From NCBI GenBank assembly GCA_022829145.1, contig CM040747.1, positions 35,790,052 to 35,854,051 of the forward strand: 64,000 bases of DNA, written 5' to 3'. This DNA comes from Albula goreensis. Its lineage: Eukaryota; Chordata; Actinopteri; Albuliformes; Albulidae. Numbering within the stretch: the first letter of the stretch is position 1; every line of letters begins with the position of its first letter. Below the pieces are notes generated by a model. It worked only from the letters and a program-made list of their open reading frames with translations, was not told where the DNA came from and ran no database searches. Shown piece after piece: positions 11,480 through 24,754 of this stretch. Position numbers and translations under genes: made by a program.

Positions 11480-14100
11480 TCCTAATTATTATGACAGAGC
11501 AGGTCATATTTTGAAAATGGAAATTTATTCTTAATGTGGTATCATGTGAAGTTTTTTTCAGTCACAGCTAACAATCCTGCTGTAACATGAATAATTTACT
11601 GCAAAGTGATAATCTTTCACTTCCCTGGCAAATTTTATCAAAGTGAGGAAGTCACAGGCTCCAGTTAACGTTAATTGATTGGCAATACCCGCCAAATCAA
11701 AGTAGTGCATGTGGGGGAAGCGATGCGGTTAATGGGCTAACCCTTCGTTGAGTAATATCATCTATTATTAAAAATGAATGGCAAGGACAATTAAACGGTC
11801 CTCCAAAAGTGGCTAAAAGTGGTAAGGACATGTCCCTACCATCCCTATCTAAATCCAAACCTATGGTTTCAGTGATGTATATCTATCAGTGATGGAGTAA
11901 TCTGTGTCTAAAAATGTATACATTTCATTGAGTAGAAAAGTGCCAAAACTGAAGACACCACCCATGGATTCGGAAGCACAAACAGAAGTTAATGCTGGGA
12001 TCTCAGTGTTTTACATAGTTTCATCGCAAGCCTGGTGGTAGCTGTACTGAAATAAGGAAAATTAGAGAGGGTCAGGTGAGGACACTGATTGACAGAATGA
12101 CCATAGTATATTTGTATTTTTTGATATATATGTATTTAAAAGGGCTGGTAAAATTAAGAAAAACATTAAGGAATATGCAGAGAAATGCATATTACTGTAA
12201 ATGACAGTGTAGATCTGGCGGAAAAGCTGGCTGGCTGAATTATTTGAATTGGACTGGACATTTAATTCCTTTGGGCTGAGCACCACCACTGAGTGGGCTG
12301 GCCAAAAGCCATTTTCTGTCTTTAGGATCAGGGGTTGTTTGAGACTGTCTGGAAACTCAAACACCCAGACTGTACTCTCCTGTGGGCCTGAGCACAGGTG
12401 CATAGTGGGAAACTGGAGACAAAGCATGTTGCACCATGCTCAGTGGACCTCTAGAGAGTCCAGATAAATAGATTGACTCATGGATAACTCACTACAACAC
12501 TGGATCTGACAGACTTGATTTGATCCAACACACTGCAATCACAAGTTCTGTTCATTTTACATAAGGCTTTTCTATATCATTGGTCCCTCAGTTGTCAGAC
12601 TAACATGTGCTGGCAGACATTTATTATTAAGTCCCCCTACTGTTTACTTTCATATTGCTTGTCTTGTGCTCTGTTTGTGTCTCTGCTTTGTCTTCTTTTT
12701 TCTGAGCTTACATCCCGATCATCACCTAGAAACCGAATTAGAAGATTCAACATCTGAGGATGTCGTGACCATCGCCGAGCAACAACTTTGAAAGGATGCC
12801 AAGATATAAAATGGATCGTCCACGTTGTCACTTTGGACATTTCTCTGGACATTTCTCGGGACATTACTTTGGACTTCTCTATGGACAATTTTTTTTAGAT
12901 TTCTTTGGACATTTATCTGGACACTCTTGTCAATTCCAATTTAGTAATAACCGCTAGCCGCTTCATTTTAGTTTACTAAATTTTCTCTGTTATAAACCAA
13001 TGTGTTGCTGTTAACTACTGACTGTAGCACTTTAAAATTGTGTTTTAAAGGACATATATGATTGTGATCGTATGATAGTGGTGGTTTAGTGTTACAACCA
13101 ACTTCGTCCTCTTTGTTATGGAAACATTGGTGGACTTGCGGGTCATGACATTTATCAACACTGTTTCATGCCACAGTCAGAGATGATAGCAGAAGTGAGC
13201 ACATAGAAAAGGTGTACTGCACTACAAAGACGGCGGATTGATCTCAAACCACCAAAATATTTGATGTTATCTTGTTTGTACTTAATCATAAGGAATACCA
13301 AATATTTATGGATAAGGAACTCAGACTATTATACATGGTCAGACCATTATACATTATTCACGAGGAAAACTGAGGCCACTATCAAAAAGGGTCAACAGCT
13401 TCTGAGCTTTCTGAAGAACTGAATTTAATATACATCATTACTACTACATTTTATGAAACACTTGCTGGAAAAAGTGTCTGGCATTGAACCATTGGCTCAA
13501 AGAGCCAATGCAGCCTCTGAAACACAGCCTGCATTACCTCACAGAGAGCAAAGTAAAGAGACCATTCCCAGGGAAATCTGAAAACCTCCTACAAAGTTAT
13601 TTATATGGAGTTTTTTAACAACATTTTCCATGGTCCTCATTCTCAATGTGATGAACTTTTGAAAGTGGTTTTCAGGTTCTTAGTGAAAAACACACATTTT
13701 TATCTCAGCAGGATGAATAAACAGTCTATAAAATTTCACAGTGACTAATGGGGAATTACATGTATGTAGATTCTAGTGAAATGTATGAACCTAGCAAAAC
13801 TAAGCTAAATATGACATTTTTCATATTAACCAAGTACAAAATAAATAGATAAATTAACTAATACCAAGGACATGTTTGAACTATTTACAGAATTTTTGCT
13901 GACTATATGAGATATGAAATGAATTAAACATTAAGGGGATAAATTTAGTAAAGATTTAGTAATGTATGAATTCACATCCAACACTGCCGCAAAGAAAAAT
14001 CTGAGCTGATGCGGTGCAAAGAGGACCATGTGACTTAAATAGCGAGATACATTGATTTTTCATTTTTGTGAATGAACTTGAAGTAGACAGGATCTTAACA
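11480..14100. other. non-coding stretch with a short GGACATTTCTCT tandem patch
   Basis: No exon is recognised. Between about 12832 and 12935 a 12-bp word close to GGACATTTCTCT is repeated roughly eight times with variation. The surrounding 12690-13200 segment reads like decayed repeat-derived DNA, but I cannot assign a family. Confidence 0.4.
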
Positions 14101-14104
14101 GGAT

Positions 14105-14730
14105 CTAGGCAGTGTGCTGTAGCAGTGAAAAAGGCCAACAGGATGCTGGGATATATAGCTAAAAGTATTGATTATAAATCTAAGGAGGTTATCTTAAATT
14201 ATACAATGCTTTAGTCAGACCCCACTTGGAATACTGTGTGCAGTTCTGGGCACCGCACAATAAGAAAGATATCAAGGCTCTTGAAAAAGTACAAAGGAGG
14301 GCAACTAAATTAGTTCCTGGCATGAAACATAAAAGCTACGAGGCAAGACTCAAGTTACTTAACCTATTTAGACTCAGCAAGAGGAGACTAAGGGGTGACT
14401 TAATAGAGGTTTTTAAATTTATAAAGGGACTCAAAAAGGTTAACTACAATATTTTTTTAAGGTGAGTTCAGTCTGTAGGACAAGGGGACATAAATAGAAA
14501 CTTGTTAAGAGTAAGTTCCGCACTGATATAAGAAATATTATTTTACTCAAAGAGTTATCAAAACATGGAATAGGTTGCTAGGTCATGTAGTTGAGTCAGA
14601 GACCCTTGCTGTGTTCATGTCCAGACTTGATGCAGTTTTGGATACTCTTTAAATTGTGATGGTGATCTTAGTTGGGCCGAATGGCCTGTTCTAATCATAA
14701 TATGTTTTTATGTATTCATATGAAAAAAAG
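14105..14730 (+). pseudogene. LINE fragment (CR1/L2-like) encoding an RT C-terminus
   Basis: The plus strand encodes AVKKANRMLGYIAKS (about 14120), then a shifted [20 protein letters not shown] segment from about 14225, followed by [11 protein letters not shown] and [17 protein letters not shown]. This is the well-known C-terminal module of CR1/L2-like vertebrate LINEs. The 3' part ends with GGGCCGAATGGCCTGTTCT near 14675 and a TATGTTTTTATGT tail, a 3' end common in fish genomes. The copy is 5'-truncated and has a frameshift between the two coding blocks. Confidence 0.8.
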
Positions 14731-15209
14731 GGCGTTCCTATTTTTGCTCATGAAATAGGTGAAGGAGGAAAGCAGATTACATCAGCACACATAATGTAAG
14801 TCTGAAAACAATTGTGGGAGAGTTATATGCCTACATGTTTCAGTATGGATGGAAAGGAGATATACAGATAAACAGATATACAGTTGATAATCTGAAAATT
14901 GAGATTATCTACCAACTACCAAAGATCTCAAACAATACAAACAGTATTTTCCTATTCATTTTAAATAATGTTGGATTTTATTGCTAAACAGATTGTGCTC
15001 CTAGCCCTGTGGTGACCGAGGGGTCATGCAGACTGGTGCTATGTGACCCTATGGGCCCCCAGCACCTGGTCCCCTTGAGCTCTGACCTCTGAGCCCTCCT
15101 CAGCTCTCTCCACAGGACACACTGGGCCTTGTGTTTCCCCAAACTGCCAAACCTGTGTAAATCAATCGGTCATGCCTTCTCTGATGCATGTGTTGAGCCA
15201 AAGAGCTTC

Positions 15210-16345
15210 TATATACCCATGAATGTGTGGGTGTCATTCCCCCAGGGTGAGCTGAATGTGTGGGTCCCATTCCCCTAGGGTGTGCTGAAAGTGTGAGTGT
15301 CATTCCCCCAGGTGCGCTGAATGTGTGGGTCCCATTCCCCCTGGTGTGCTGAATGTGTGGGTATCATTCCCCTAGGGTGTACTGAATGTGTGGGTGTCAT
15401 TCCCCCAGGTGCGCTGAATGTGTGGGTCTCATTCCCCCAGGGTGTGCTGAGTATGTGGGACCCATTCCCCCAGAGTGTGCTGAGTGTGTGGGCGTCATTC
15501 CCCCAGGGTGTACTGAGTGTGTGGGTCCCATTCCCTAAGGGTGAGCTGAATGTGTGGGTCCCATTCCCCCTGGTGTGCTGAATGTGTGGGTATCATTCCC
15601 CTAGGGTGTACTGAATGTGTGGGTGTCATTCCCCCAGGTGCGCTGAATGTGTGGGTCTCATTCCCCCAGGGTGTGCTGAGTATGTGGGACCCATTCCCCC
15701 AGAGTGTGCTGAGTGTGTGGGCGTCATTCCCCCAGGGTCTACTGAGTGTGTGGGCCCCATTCCCTAAGGGTGAGCTGAATGTGTGGGTTCCATTCCCCCA
15801 GGCCATACTGAATGTGTTGGTGTCACTCCTCCAGGCCATGCTGAATGTGGGGGTGTCATTCCTCCAGGCCATGCTGAATGTGTAGTTGTCATTCCCTTAG
15901 GGTGTACTGAATGTGTGGGTCCCATTCCCTAAGGGTGAGCTGAATGTGTAGGTGTCATTCCCTAAGGGTGTACTGAGTGTGTGGGTCCCATTCCCTAAGG
16001 ATGAGCTGAATGTGTAGGTGTCATTCCCTTAGGGTGTACTGAGTGTGTGGGTCCTATTCCCTAAGGATGAGCTGGATGTGTGGGTCCCATTCCCCCAGGC
16101 CATGCTGAATGTGTGGGTGTCATTCCTCCAGGCCATGCTGAATGTGTGGGTGTCATTCTCCTTGGGTGTACTGAGTGTGTGGGTCCCATTCCCTAAGGGT
16201 GAGCTGAATGTGTGGGTCCCATTCCCCCAGGCCATACTGAATGTGTGGGTGTCATTCCTCCAGGACATGCTGAATGTGGGGGTGTCATTCCCCAAGGGTG
16301 AGCTGAATGACTAGGCCCCATTCCCCCAGGATGTGCTTGAATGAT
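15210..16345. repeat. 32-33-bp minisatellite with a higher-order 229-bp duplication
   Basis: About 34 tandem units of 32-33 bp built on CTGAATGTGTGGGT, a CATTCCC core and an AGGGTG-type end. A block of seven units starting at 15321 is repeated nearly unchanged from 15550, giving a 229-bp higher-order period. The end of the array (15780-16300) uses a different set of unit variants (CAGGCCATGCTGAAT). Frames of 80-125 codons run through it on both strands and translate to the repeat only. Confidence 0.92.
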
Positions 16346-17410
16346 CCATCATACTTTGTCATCTTCTCATGGCGTTTTTCTCTTGGCCTGCCTGTGAAGA
16401 GACACACTCCTAGGGAGAGTTCAGCAGCCCTGTGAGGAAGATGATTGGAGCTGCCAGCTGGTGTCAGCACCATGTCCATGCTGATTGGTGTGAACATGTC
16501 TGCTGTGGATTAGCACCCCAACTCCTTTTTTTTTTTTTTTCCCCAAGGATATTCCACATCCATAACTCTAATAAGAGCCATATTTCAGCTGTAAGTAAGG
16601 GAATGTATGGAGCAGATGTATTTATACTGTATTCCTCTGATTATCCTGTCAGGTTTCAGCCAAGAGTTAATCTTTAGACAGAACTCTCCTTGGAAACTGT
16701 TTAACATCTTCCTTGTCCTCAGTATTTTATCTTAATTGTGATGCATTTTACTGTGGATTGTTCCAAGCAGTGGTTAGCAGTGTGAAATCCATATGGAATC
16801 CCATCCCCTTCCACTATAGTGACTAGATCTATGGCCCAGAGTTTCCCAGTTTTCACACAGCCTATTGGATTTCTAAAATGTGTCCTGATTTAATTACTAA
16901 ATTTGAATTAGACTGAGCAAAAGGCGGGATTAATGGTAAACGTGCTGGATGATTCCAAATGATTGGTTTATCGTAAAGACAAGAAGCAGAAAATGGAAAA
17001 TCAGTAACCATGCAGGGGTGAAGCTATAGGCATGTGACTTCTAAAATAATAGCTAAGATATAAAACATGGATTTACATGCTGCATCCAATCATTATTGCA
17101 GCTTATAATTTTCTTATACTCCATGGTACATTCGATTGAAAGTAATGACACTAATGAAAACCTGTTTGTAAATGGAAATTGACATCACAGCCACACATGA
17201 GCATCCTGGGAATTCTGAGGAGGACTGAACAGTGGTTTCCAAGTCAGTAGAGTAAATATGGCCCACACACTGAAAACAAAATCCTCACCCATGGAGAAGG
17301 GCATTTTATAATTGCCATACTGTCATAATTGTTTGGTTATCTGTGAAATCCTGTAAATATGGGAAAGCATTGAAGAAGTGATACCAAACATTGTCTTGGC
17401 TTTTGGGTGC
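16346..17410. other. low-repeat non-coding stretch
   Basis: No gene or transposon is recognised. The section from about 16850 to 17200 is AT-rich unique sequence with homeodomain-like cores, which would merit a cross-species conservation check. Confidence 0.35.
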
Positions 17411-17417
17411 TTACAAC

Positions 17418-17590
17418 TACAGTACCAGTCAAAAGTTTGGACACAGTTTCTCATTCAAGTAATGGATGGACCTCCACCACCATGGTCAATTCTGGTCCCA
17501 TCTGCTTTCACCTGCTCAACCACACAGACATCAAAACCAACGACTGCACTTCTTGAACAGAAATTAGTTGTTAACTCAAGTATACAACAT
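17418..17590. mobile_element. Tc1/mariner terminal-repeat remnant
   Basis: The block TACAGTACCAGTCAAAAGTT, followed by TGGACACA and TTCTCATTCAA, is a terminal inverted repeat start that I know from abundant Tc1-like elements in fish. It begins with TA, as expected of the TA target duplication. ACATCAAAACC follows at about 17527. No transposase frame and no matching second terminus are visible, so this is an internally deleted relic. Confidence 0.6.
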
Positions 17591-17594
17591 TAAT

Positions 17595-18720
17595 AGTAAA
17601 TGTGTGGTGATTGTGTAATTAATAGTAAATTTGTCATGTATATGTGATGGAAAGTGAGCCTCCAAGCCTCCATTCCCCTTCTCAATTTTTATTTGTCTGG
17701 ATTCAGAATTTTACACATTTAACAGCAGTAACCCAAAAATGGTACAAGTAATCTCCTGTAATCACAACACTACAAAAACCTCAAAAACGCCTTGAGTGTT
17801 TTTAGTAATTGAAGGTGTTTCACATTTTCATTTAATATCAGGAAGAAATAAATGGAATATTTCTGGTAAATGGGCTTACTTCATGATGGACATAGCTGTT
17901 GTTGGCTATATGAAAAATACTGTCTAGTTAGCCACTCCTCGCCATTCCATATTTCGACATTATTCATTTGTATTAATACCTGAATTCCATTTCTATGTCA
18001 GGATTTTGTAATTCCATCCATATTTTCATATTTTCTGTGAAATGGAGGATATAGGGCCCTGGTGATGTGTGTGCCTATGTGGCGTGAGATGAGGGGAATG
18101 GGCCCTCACTCTGAGTAGACTGGAGAACCATGAGGGAAGCAGTGTCCAGGTCCTGAACTGCTTTAAAGTCCGGATTGGGCCCAATGGGTAGGGCTGAGTC
18201 CGGGGGAAAAGCACTGTGGTTCAGAGTGGGAGAGTGGGGGCTGGGGGCCTCTCGCTCAGGGATGGGTCTGACAGCTATAAACAACTGTCTCCTTTGTTTC
18301 TGTGCTTCCTGCCACAGCACTCTGTGTGCGATACACTGATGGGAACCAGATGCTGCTCAGGCCTGCAGCTGCAGATCTTACATCTCACACCACTGTACTT
18401 TTCCCAACCAAGACCTGCCCCTGCCCACACTTACACTACCCCAGCATATATACCTCACAAAGCAACATGAATTTACATTACGTTTCATCTCAGAAAGTGT
18501 GCATATTGCACACATATATATTTAATATATTATTGAAAATATATGTAACAAACATAGACATAGTAACACTATTAACTTTTAATTCAAAATATAATAAATG
18601 ATATTGTGATATAATATATATCATGAAAAAATACTTTTTTATGTTTTTATAAGGTTTATGTTGATGTATCTGATACAGACCCACTGTATGTATTGGACAC
18701 TTAGTAATACAATCCAAATT
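17595..18720. other. non-coding stretch, nothing assigned
   Basis: A minus-strand frame at 18075-18320 has a mildly protein-like composition (Pro/Ser-rich) but matches nothing I know and has no convincing exon borders. 18490-18720 is very AT-rich. No RNA gene is recognised. Confidence 0.35.
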
Positions 18721-18721
18721 T

Positions 18722-19092
18722 AATCCAAATTAAATATAAATGATATATGAGGTGTGGCACTTAAATAACGAGACTGGGCTAATGTAAGTCATCCCACCAC
18801 TCGCATATTCAGTTCACTGTTCAATTTCACCAAAAATGTCAAAGTGATGCATTGCTCGATTTTTGAGCAGACCATTTTTATGAAACATCAGAAAAACACA
18901 TCTACTTCAAGTGATGCGTAACAGAGAACTGAAGACGTGAACAGATTGAAACTTTCAGGGGTTGTTTATGCTTGCCCATTGGTCAATGTATACCACATGG
19001 TTTGTGCATGCACGCTGTGGTTCGACTTACGTAAGCCCAGTCTCGTTATTTAATAGCTGCACCTCATATATCATTTATATTTTAATTGGATT
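18722..19092. mobile_element. mariner-like MITE with about 65-bp terminal inverted repeats
   Basis: The left end (18722-18788) and the reverse complement of the right end (19092-19026) align over about 65 bp with few differences. Both contain ATAAATGATATATGAGGTG and TTAAATAACGAGACTGGGCT. The TTAAATAACGAGACTGGGCT word resembles mariner-family termini. The roughly 240 bp between the repeats has no intact transposase frame. The whole element is about 370 bp, so it is non-autonomous. Confidence 0.82.
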
Positions 19093-19094
19093 GG

Positions 19095-19775
19095 GGTGCT
19101 GCCAACTCCTTGTTGATGTAGGTTTGTGTTTGGTATTGTCTCAGATTGTGATACTCTCATGCTCTTAAGGTTGGTACCTGAGATCAAGGTGGCCTGACTG
19201 GCAGATTCAGGTGGTTGTCGCATCCTATTCTTAGGCCTGTGAGATTTCTTAGAATTCTTAAAGCCCATGTCTGTTTATTTATTGTCCATTTGTTCCCAAG
19301 AGAAAATTATTAAGATGAAATCTTTTGTGCTAGGCAGGCAGTAGAGGTACAAGTTACTTTGTGTGGCCACCACTCACTAAGAATAGAATATAATCAAGTT
19401 ACAAACAATGAGAACCACATGCCATGGTGTTATCGTTTAGTGTCTCTGGTTGTTTTAGTGTCTTTATATTACAAAAATGAGCAGGTGCTGTTCCTCAAAA
19501 CATTACAGTTCTTCTCTTTGGCTCTCAACCTCACAATTTTATTTTTTAATCAAACAATAGGCAAGTAGTTAAACAGCAGATCCTCAGCTGTTTTTAACAT
19601 TCTCTATATTTTATAAATTACACTAATTTTACACATACCTCCCCTCCATCCTGATATGGGGCCACAATGGCTTCACAGGTGTTTATGATTTTTCATGTGC
19701 ATTCAATTGCTTCCTTAAGTAAAGGTATGGGAGAGCATTTGGTATCTAGTCTTGATTCAAGGCATTTGACTGCCT
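19095..19775. other. non-coding stretch, nothing recognised
   Basis: Unique AT-rich sequence with only short frames. No splice-supported exon, RNA gene or repeat terminus is visible. Confidence 0.35.
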
Positions 19776-19779
19776 TTGG

Positions 19780-20445
19780 AGGACTGGAGTTGTGCCAGTG
19801 AAAGTCAAGGATCCATTATGAGGCTGAGAAATAAGAAAAACAGTCAGAGACATAAGCAAAACTTTTTAGGCTTAACTAAATCAGCTGTTTGGAACATCAC
19901 TAAGACAGCACTGGTGAGCTTTGTAATCACAAAGGGCCAGGTAGACCAAGGAAGATGAGCTGATGACCAAAGAATTCTCACAAAAAGGAAGAAAAATCCA
20001 AAACACCTGTCTGACAGACCGGAAACACTCTTCAGGAGGCAGGTCTGGATTTTCCAGTGACTTCTGTTCTCAGAAGTCTTCATGAACAGAACTACCAAGG
20101 CTACACAAAAAGGTACTGTGGACAGATATAACCAAGATTCACTTGTATCACAGTGGTAGCTAGAGCAAAGTGTGGAGGCCAAAGGGAAGTGTCCAAGAAT
20201 CAAAGTAACAACCAAATCAAAAGAAAATAAATATCTGTTAAAGTTCAAGCAAATGCCTCCAAACTCTGTGTTTCATCTTATAGCAACATAATGATCCTAA
20301 ACATACGGCTAAGGCAGCAAAGAGAAAATCTAAGATAACTACCCTATGAAATAAGCAGGAGCTGAGGATGGCTGTAGTTCAGGCCTTGATTGAGCATCAC
20401 CAGAGAATACTCATCACCACACCTGGTGATGTCTAAGGGTCACTA
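19780..20445 (+). pseudogene. Tc1-like transposase pseudogene
   Basis: Plus-strand fragments in the order of a Tc1 transposase: the DNA-binding part SQRHKQNFLGLTKSAVWNI with an ITK continuation (19840-19905), a LTKRKKNPKHLSD stretch (about 19975), a TTKATQKGTVDRY block (about 20090), then QHNDPKHTAKAAKRKSK (20285-20335), which holds the second catalytic Asp of the DDE triad in its NDPKHTA context, and finally IEHHQRI (about 20388). The frame changes several times and stops interrupt it, so no functional transposase remains. I did not find clear terminal inverted repeats. Confidence 0.85.
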
Positions 20446-23050
20446 TATATAGAATGATAAAGTTTCCTCTTACTTAAGGCATCTATTTCACATGTGCTTT
20501 TGTGCTTATCTGGTGATAGTCTTCCAGGCAAAGCCACTCTGCAGGTAATTCATAGTAACCTAAAGTGCAACACAGGCTTTTTACACCTTTCAAAACAAAC
20601 TGAACTCAAGAGGAAAGTGAACTCTGATTCAGCTATTCTACCCCCACACCAGAAATCTAACCAGGTGGGAAACATTAGCACTAAGTGAGAGATTAAGGTT
20701 AAAATACTGAGAATTCTACTGCAAACACAAAACCACTGTCAGCCATTAAAAAAACAGATGTAAGGTTATGAACATTAAAAAGGAGAGTGGTATGATCTAA
20801 TCTGAAGTGTTGTGAGGGCCCTTTGATGTGATTGTTATCTTTCCCCACAGCAGACGCACAGTCTGACAGCAGGCCTCTGAAGGCCCAAAGCTTCACCACG
20901 GCTGTGGATCCATGTGTCCTCCTGCCCTTCATTGTTACTACTCTTTCTGAAGTGTGTGTATGTGGGTCCCCTCTGAGCAAGCTGTGTTCCGGGTCATTTC
21001 ATTTCCTTCAGTTTCCTTGCAGATCAAACCCTGTCAGCTGGACACATCCGTCTTCACACTGCGCGTAGAGGGGGGAGGTTTCTCTCCCCAGCCGAGGGAA
21101 AGGGAGAGAGAAAGGAACTAGGGAGAGGGCCCAGCAGGATAGTTGTATAGGTGTGTGTCTGACCCATTAAATCCCACCTGACAGTGAGGAAATGGGAGGA
21201 GAAGCTGCAGCGGCAGGGCAGCCACAGCCCTGGAGGAGGTGTGCTTTGCTCCACAGCCAGAAAAGGTCTGCTCTGCTCTCTAAGGTAATGGAGAGCTCTG
21301 TGTAAATTTTGTGAAAAGCCAACTGTGATTAAAAACACTTTTTATTTTCTAATAGAATACATAGATCTAATACATAGCTAATCTAATAGAATACATACTG
21401 CGATGTCATCTCTAATTTCCTGTCTATTCTGTCTGTTTAACACTGCACATTTTGCTGTGTATCTGTACATAAGTAAAACAATAAAATGAATATCTCCAAC
21501 TCAAGGAGGGGAACAAATTTAGCTCATCTTCTGCCTTTGCAAAAGAATGGGACAGAAGTCCGTCATGTGACAGTTTACAAAACAAGGGGCTTACTGAGTA
21601 CTAACTTAACATGAGGATCGTACCCCATATACAATCATGCTAACTTAACAGTAATGCTACACCGTGCACGTTTTTAATTGAGTCATGTCCATGATACATA
21701 TAAGAATGTTTATTTGATAAAGATGTTGTAAGTGACTTATTCATTTCTGAGTCAATGCTGACTACACATTACTGTCTGGTTGGACATGCTGGTGTTCATC
21801 CCAGGCCTCTGCAATACAAACACAAATACAAACATTTGTAAAACTCAACCCATGATCCATGTCAAATCCCCAGTACTGCAAGCTAGCTAAAATAGATAGA
21901 CAGATTAAACATCAGGAAGGCAATTGATTACCTCCCTCCCCATTCCTTTCCTTTTGAAATTTGGATAGAAATGAGTTCATTGATGGTGAATAGCTAGGTA
22001 GCTATTGCCAGCTATACATGGGGAAATAAGATGGGTTCAGTATACAAAACAACGCTAAGCTAGCTCAGGACAATGTCATGTTTTCATGTCACTTCTGCAT
22101 TGCTCTGACCTCCAATATTAGACAGAGCTCCATAAACACATAGTTATTAGTACAGACGGTCACTAATTTTCATTAGCTGATTACCTCACTTTGTAAATCA
22201 GTGGAGTAGTACCATTAGAACTTAACATTAGCATTAGTGTGCAACAGACAAGCTAGCTTTATGTTCACATAGATTAACAGGTTAGCACTTCTTCACTGAT
22301 GCAGGACAGAATAGAGGAGGGAGCGACTGCATGCAGCACCTACAATACAGTGAAAGCTAACCTTCTCACACACAACTAAACTGAATGTTGTGACTTGAAG
22401 AGATAAAATTAAATCTTTGCAAGAACATAACCAATAAATTCAAGGCCATATGGTAAGACTAGGTAGCAAGAATAAGCTAATTTGCTAGATCACTAATATG
22501 TATTGACAGATGAAAAATGACTACATTGCACTATTAGCTAAATTAGCAAAGCATTTGTGTATTAAATGTAAGATACTCACTTATATTTTTACTCAAAGTT
22601 GATGTTTTTCTGAATTAAGATCATTTTTGGTGTTTGGTGTAGGATAACTGCTGGTGTTTCCTCAACTTGAGCATGGAATCTTTCAATGTTGACAGCAGTT
22701 TCTCTGCTGGAAGACGTAACTATGCTACTCATCACATTTCTTTCCCTTTTCATTTTGTGCACTTACATTATTGCTAGTTTCCTTCCCATGAAAGTATTTT
22801 TTTATATCATGCTTGCTTCTCTTGTACAAGGCTTTCCGCCTGTTGACAATGGTGATTTTTGGCTCCTAATCACTGTTCTCTGTGGCAAGGAAATTTGGGC
22901 GAGAATGAAAATTGTATTAGTCTGATCTAAGAATTTCTCAGAAAGATATTTTAATATAACCTCACAGTAATCACCAAAAATATTTTAATTATTTGTAATC
23001 ATATTACTTTTTTTTCTCTGTTACTGCAAGGGTTACTGTTGGTCTTTGGC
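20446..23050. other. non-coding stretch
   Basis: No gene is recognised. 21830-22560 contains many GCTAGC/AGCTA words and resembles the vocabulary of the 41690-42010 repeat, which suggests related decayed DNA-transposon sequence, but no termini can be drawn. Confidence 0.35.
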
Positions 23051-23056
23051 TTTATG

Positions 23057-23174
23057 TAACACATAACATAACACAACACAACACAACACAACACAACATA
23101 ACATAACATAACATAACATAACATAACATAACATAACATAACATAACATATAACATAAATATAACATAACATAC
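23057..23174. repeat. pentanucleotide microsatellite (AACAC)n/(AACAT)n
   Basis: About 23 pentamers. A block of AACAC units (about 23073-23097) is followed by a long block of AACAT units. The minus-strand translation gives a CYVML-like monotony over 122 codons, which is not a gene. Confidence 0.95.
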
Positions 23175-23204
23175 ATTTCCTCCCAAACATTAATGGTAAC
23201 ATAA

Positions 23205-24235
23205 GGAAGTAAATGCAGCTGCAAGCAGCAATCAAGGGTGCAAGCCTAATAATGGAGATGAATGAAGACAGGAGCAATAGAGTTTTGTCTTTCATGCTTA
23301 GGGTCTTTGGAATAAAGTTTGATGAAATCCAAGTTTGTCGCATCTGCCTCAGCTCCTTATAAAACATTGCTGACGGTGCAGAATATCAAAATGCCTGTGA
23401 GGTTTTACAGAAACCTTTTCCTCTGCTTTACATTTGGTTTAAACACAATACATACAAAGTATCGTATCAATATCACCTGCACTTCAACACTTTTAACTAC
23501 TACTGTATATCTCAATATCACTTAGTGGCTGAATTTTAAATCCCTCACAACAGTGACATACTCCATCATACTTAAAAGGTGGATATGAGGTTTGCTAAAA
23601 ACATGATTGCCAAAATTGCAACTTATTCGATTATCAAACCAAAATTAACAAAGGCATTGGTCAGATGACTTGGTTATGGAAAGGAATAATACATGATGAG
23701 GGGTACAATTACGCAAAAATAAGGTGTGATGCAGAGGTCTCTTAGCAGTGTGGATCTGTGTGCAGTGTTCATCTGTCTAGTGTATGCAGTGTGTCATGCT
23801 AGCCTGTCACACTGTACAACACACAAACCTGTCACATTATGCTATACACAACATCCTCTCTCTCTGTCTATACATACTGCATGGCCCTGAGTCTTCAGCT
23901 GGGCCAGGTGCAGGATGGGAGTGGGACACGCCATGGGTGCTGACTGCCCCCCAGCTGCATCCTCCATAACCCACTCCCCCACCAACCCCATGGCAATGAC
24001 ATGCTTCAGTATCAGAGATATCCTCTATCAGCTTCCTGCCCCAAACATCACACCATCACAACATGCACCATTGTTCTACAGTAAAAAATTGCTATATGAT
24101 TTCTGATTGTTCTGTTATTTTTAATGTTCCATTATTTTTAGCACTTTAGCTATTATACTGTCTGACTTTTAGTCATACTTACTTATGTATTATTCTTCTA
24201 CCCTATTATCAATTATTCTTAGTAGTAGTAGTCGA
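23205..24235. other. decayed dispersed repeat and unique non-coding DNA
   Basis: The GCAGCTGCAAGCAGCAATCAAGG start at about 23216 resembles a dispersed family common in fish. A related GATGCAAGCAGC start is seen at about 36311. The rest to 24235 shows nothing assignable. Confidence 0.35.
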
Positions 24236-24236
24236 A

Positions 24237-24260
24237 ATAATAATAATAATAATAATAATG
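24237..24260. repeat. (AAT)8 microsatellite
   Basis: Uninterrupted trinucleotide run in AT-rich non-coding DNA. Confidence 0.95.
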
Positions 24261-24754
24261 TTGACTATTATTGAAGCTTATTGCTACATGTATTACTCAT
24301 GCATGTGCCGCATGCTTTTCACTTAAATATTTAAATTTTTTTAATACTCTCATTCCTGTATGATCTGTAAAGTGTTTTGCATGCTCCTAAACATTACTGA
24401 ACAAATAATGTTATTGTTATAACTCACTGAGGTGCACCTTGTTTGTGTGTTGCTCCAGACAGTCTGTTCCACTGGAGTACGGGTCTGTGTGAAAGCATAG
24501 TGATGTCTGTGTGTTACTCTAGACAGTCTATTCCACTGGAGTCTGGTGTGCTCTGTACTGCATCACTCCACTGGCCCTGCCGCCATCTGCCAGAGAGATC
24601 ATCAGATTTCTAACAATCAGACACCACTGCCACTCTTTGTCCATCCTGGCAGAACAGGAGATACTTGCCTCCATTCAATATACCATCATTCTTTTCTCCT
24701 ACACATGTGCTAGCGTGTGCATACATACACACACATACGCACTCCCTAACACAC

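Noticed and set aside
15210-16345. CRISPR-like regular array
   Set aside because: Units are contiguous with no unique spacers, and the context is a vertebrate genome; it is a minisatellite.
18075-18320. Minus-strand Pro/Ser-rich frame that looks mildly protein-like
   Set aside because: No family resemblance, no ATG start, and no convincing exon structure around it.
22999-23367. 122-codon minus-strand frame with CYVML repeats
   Set aside because: Produced by the pentanucleotide microsatellite.
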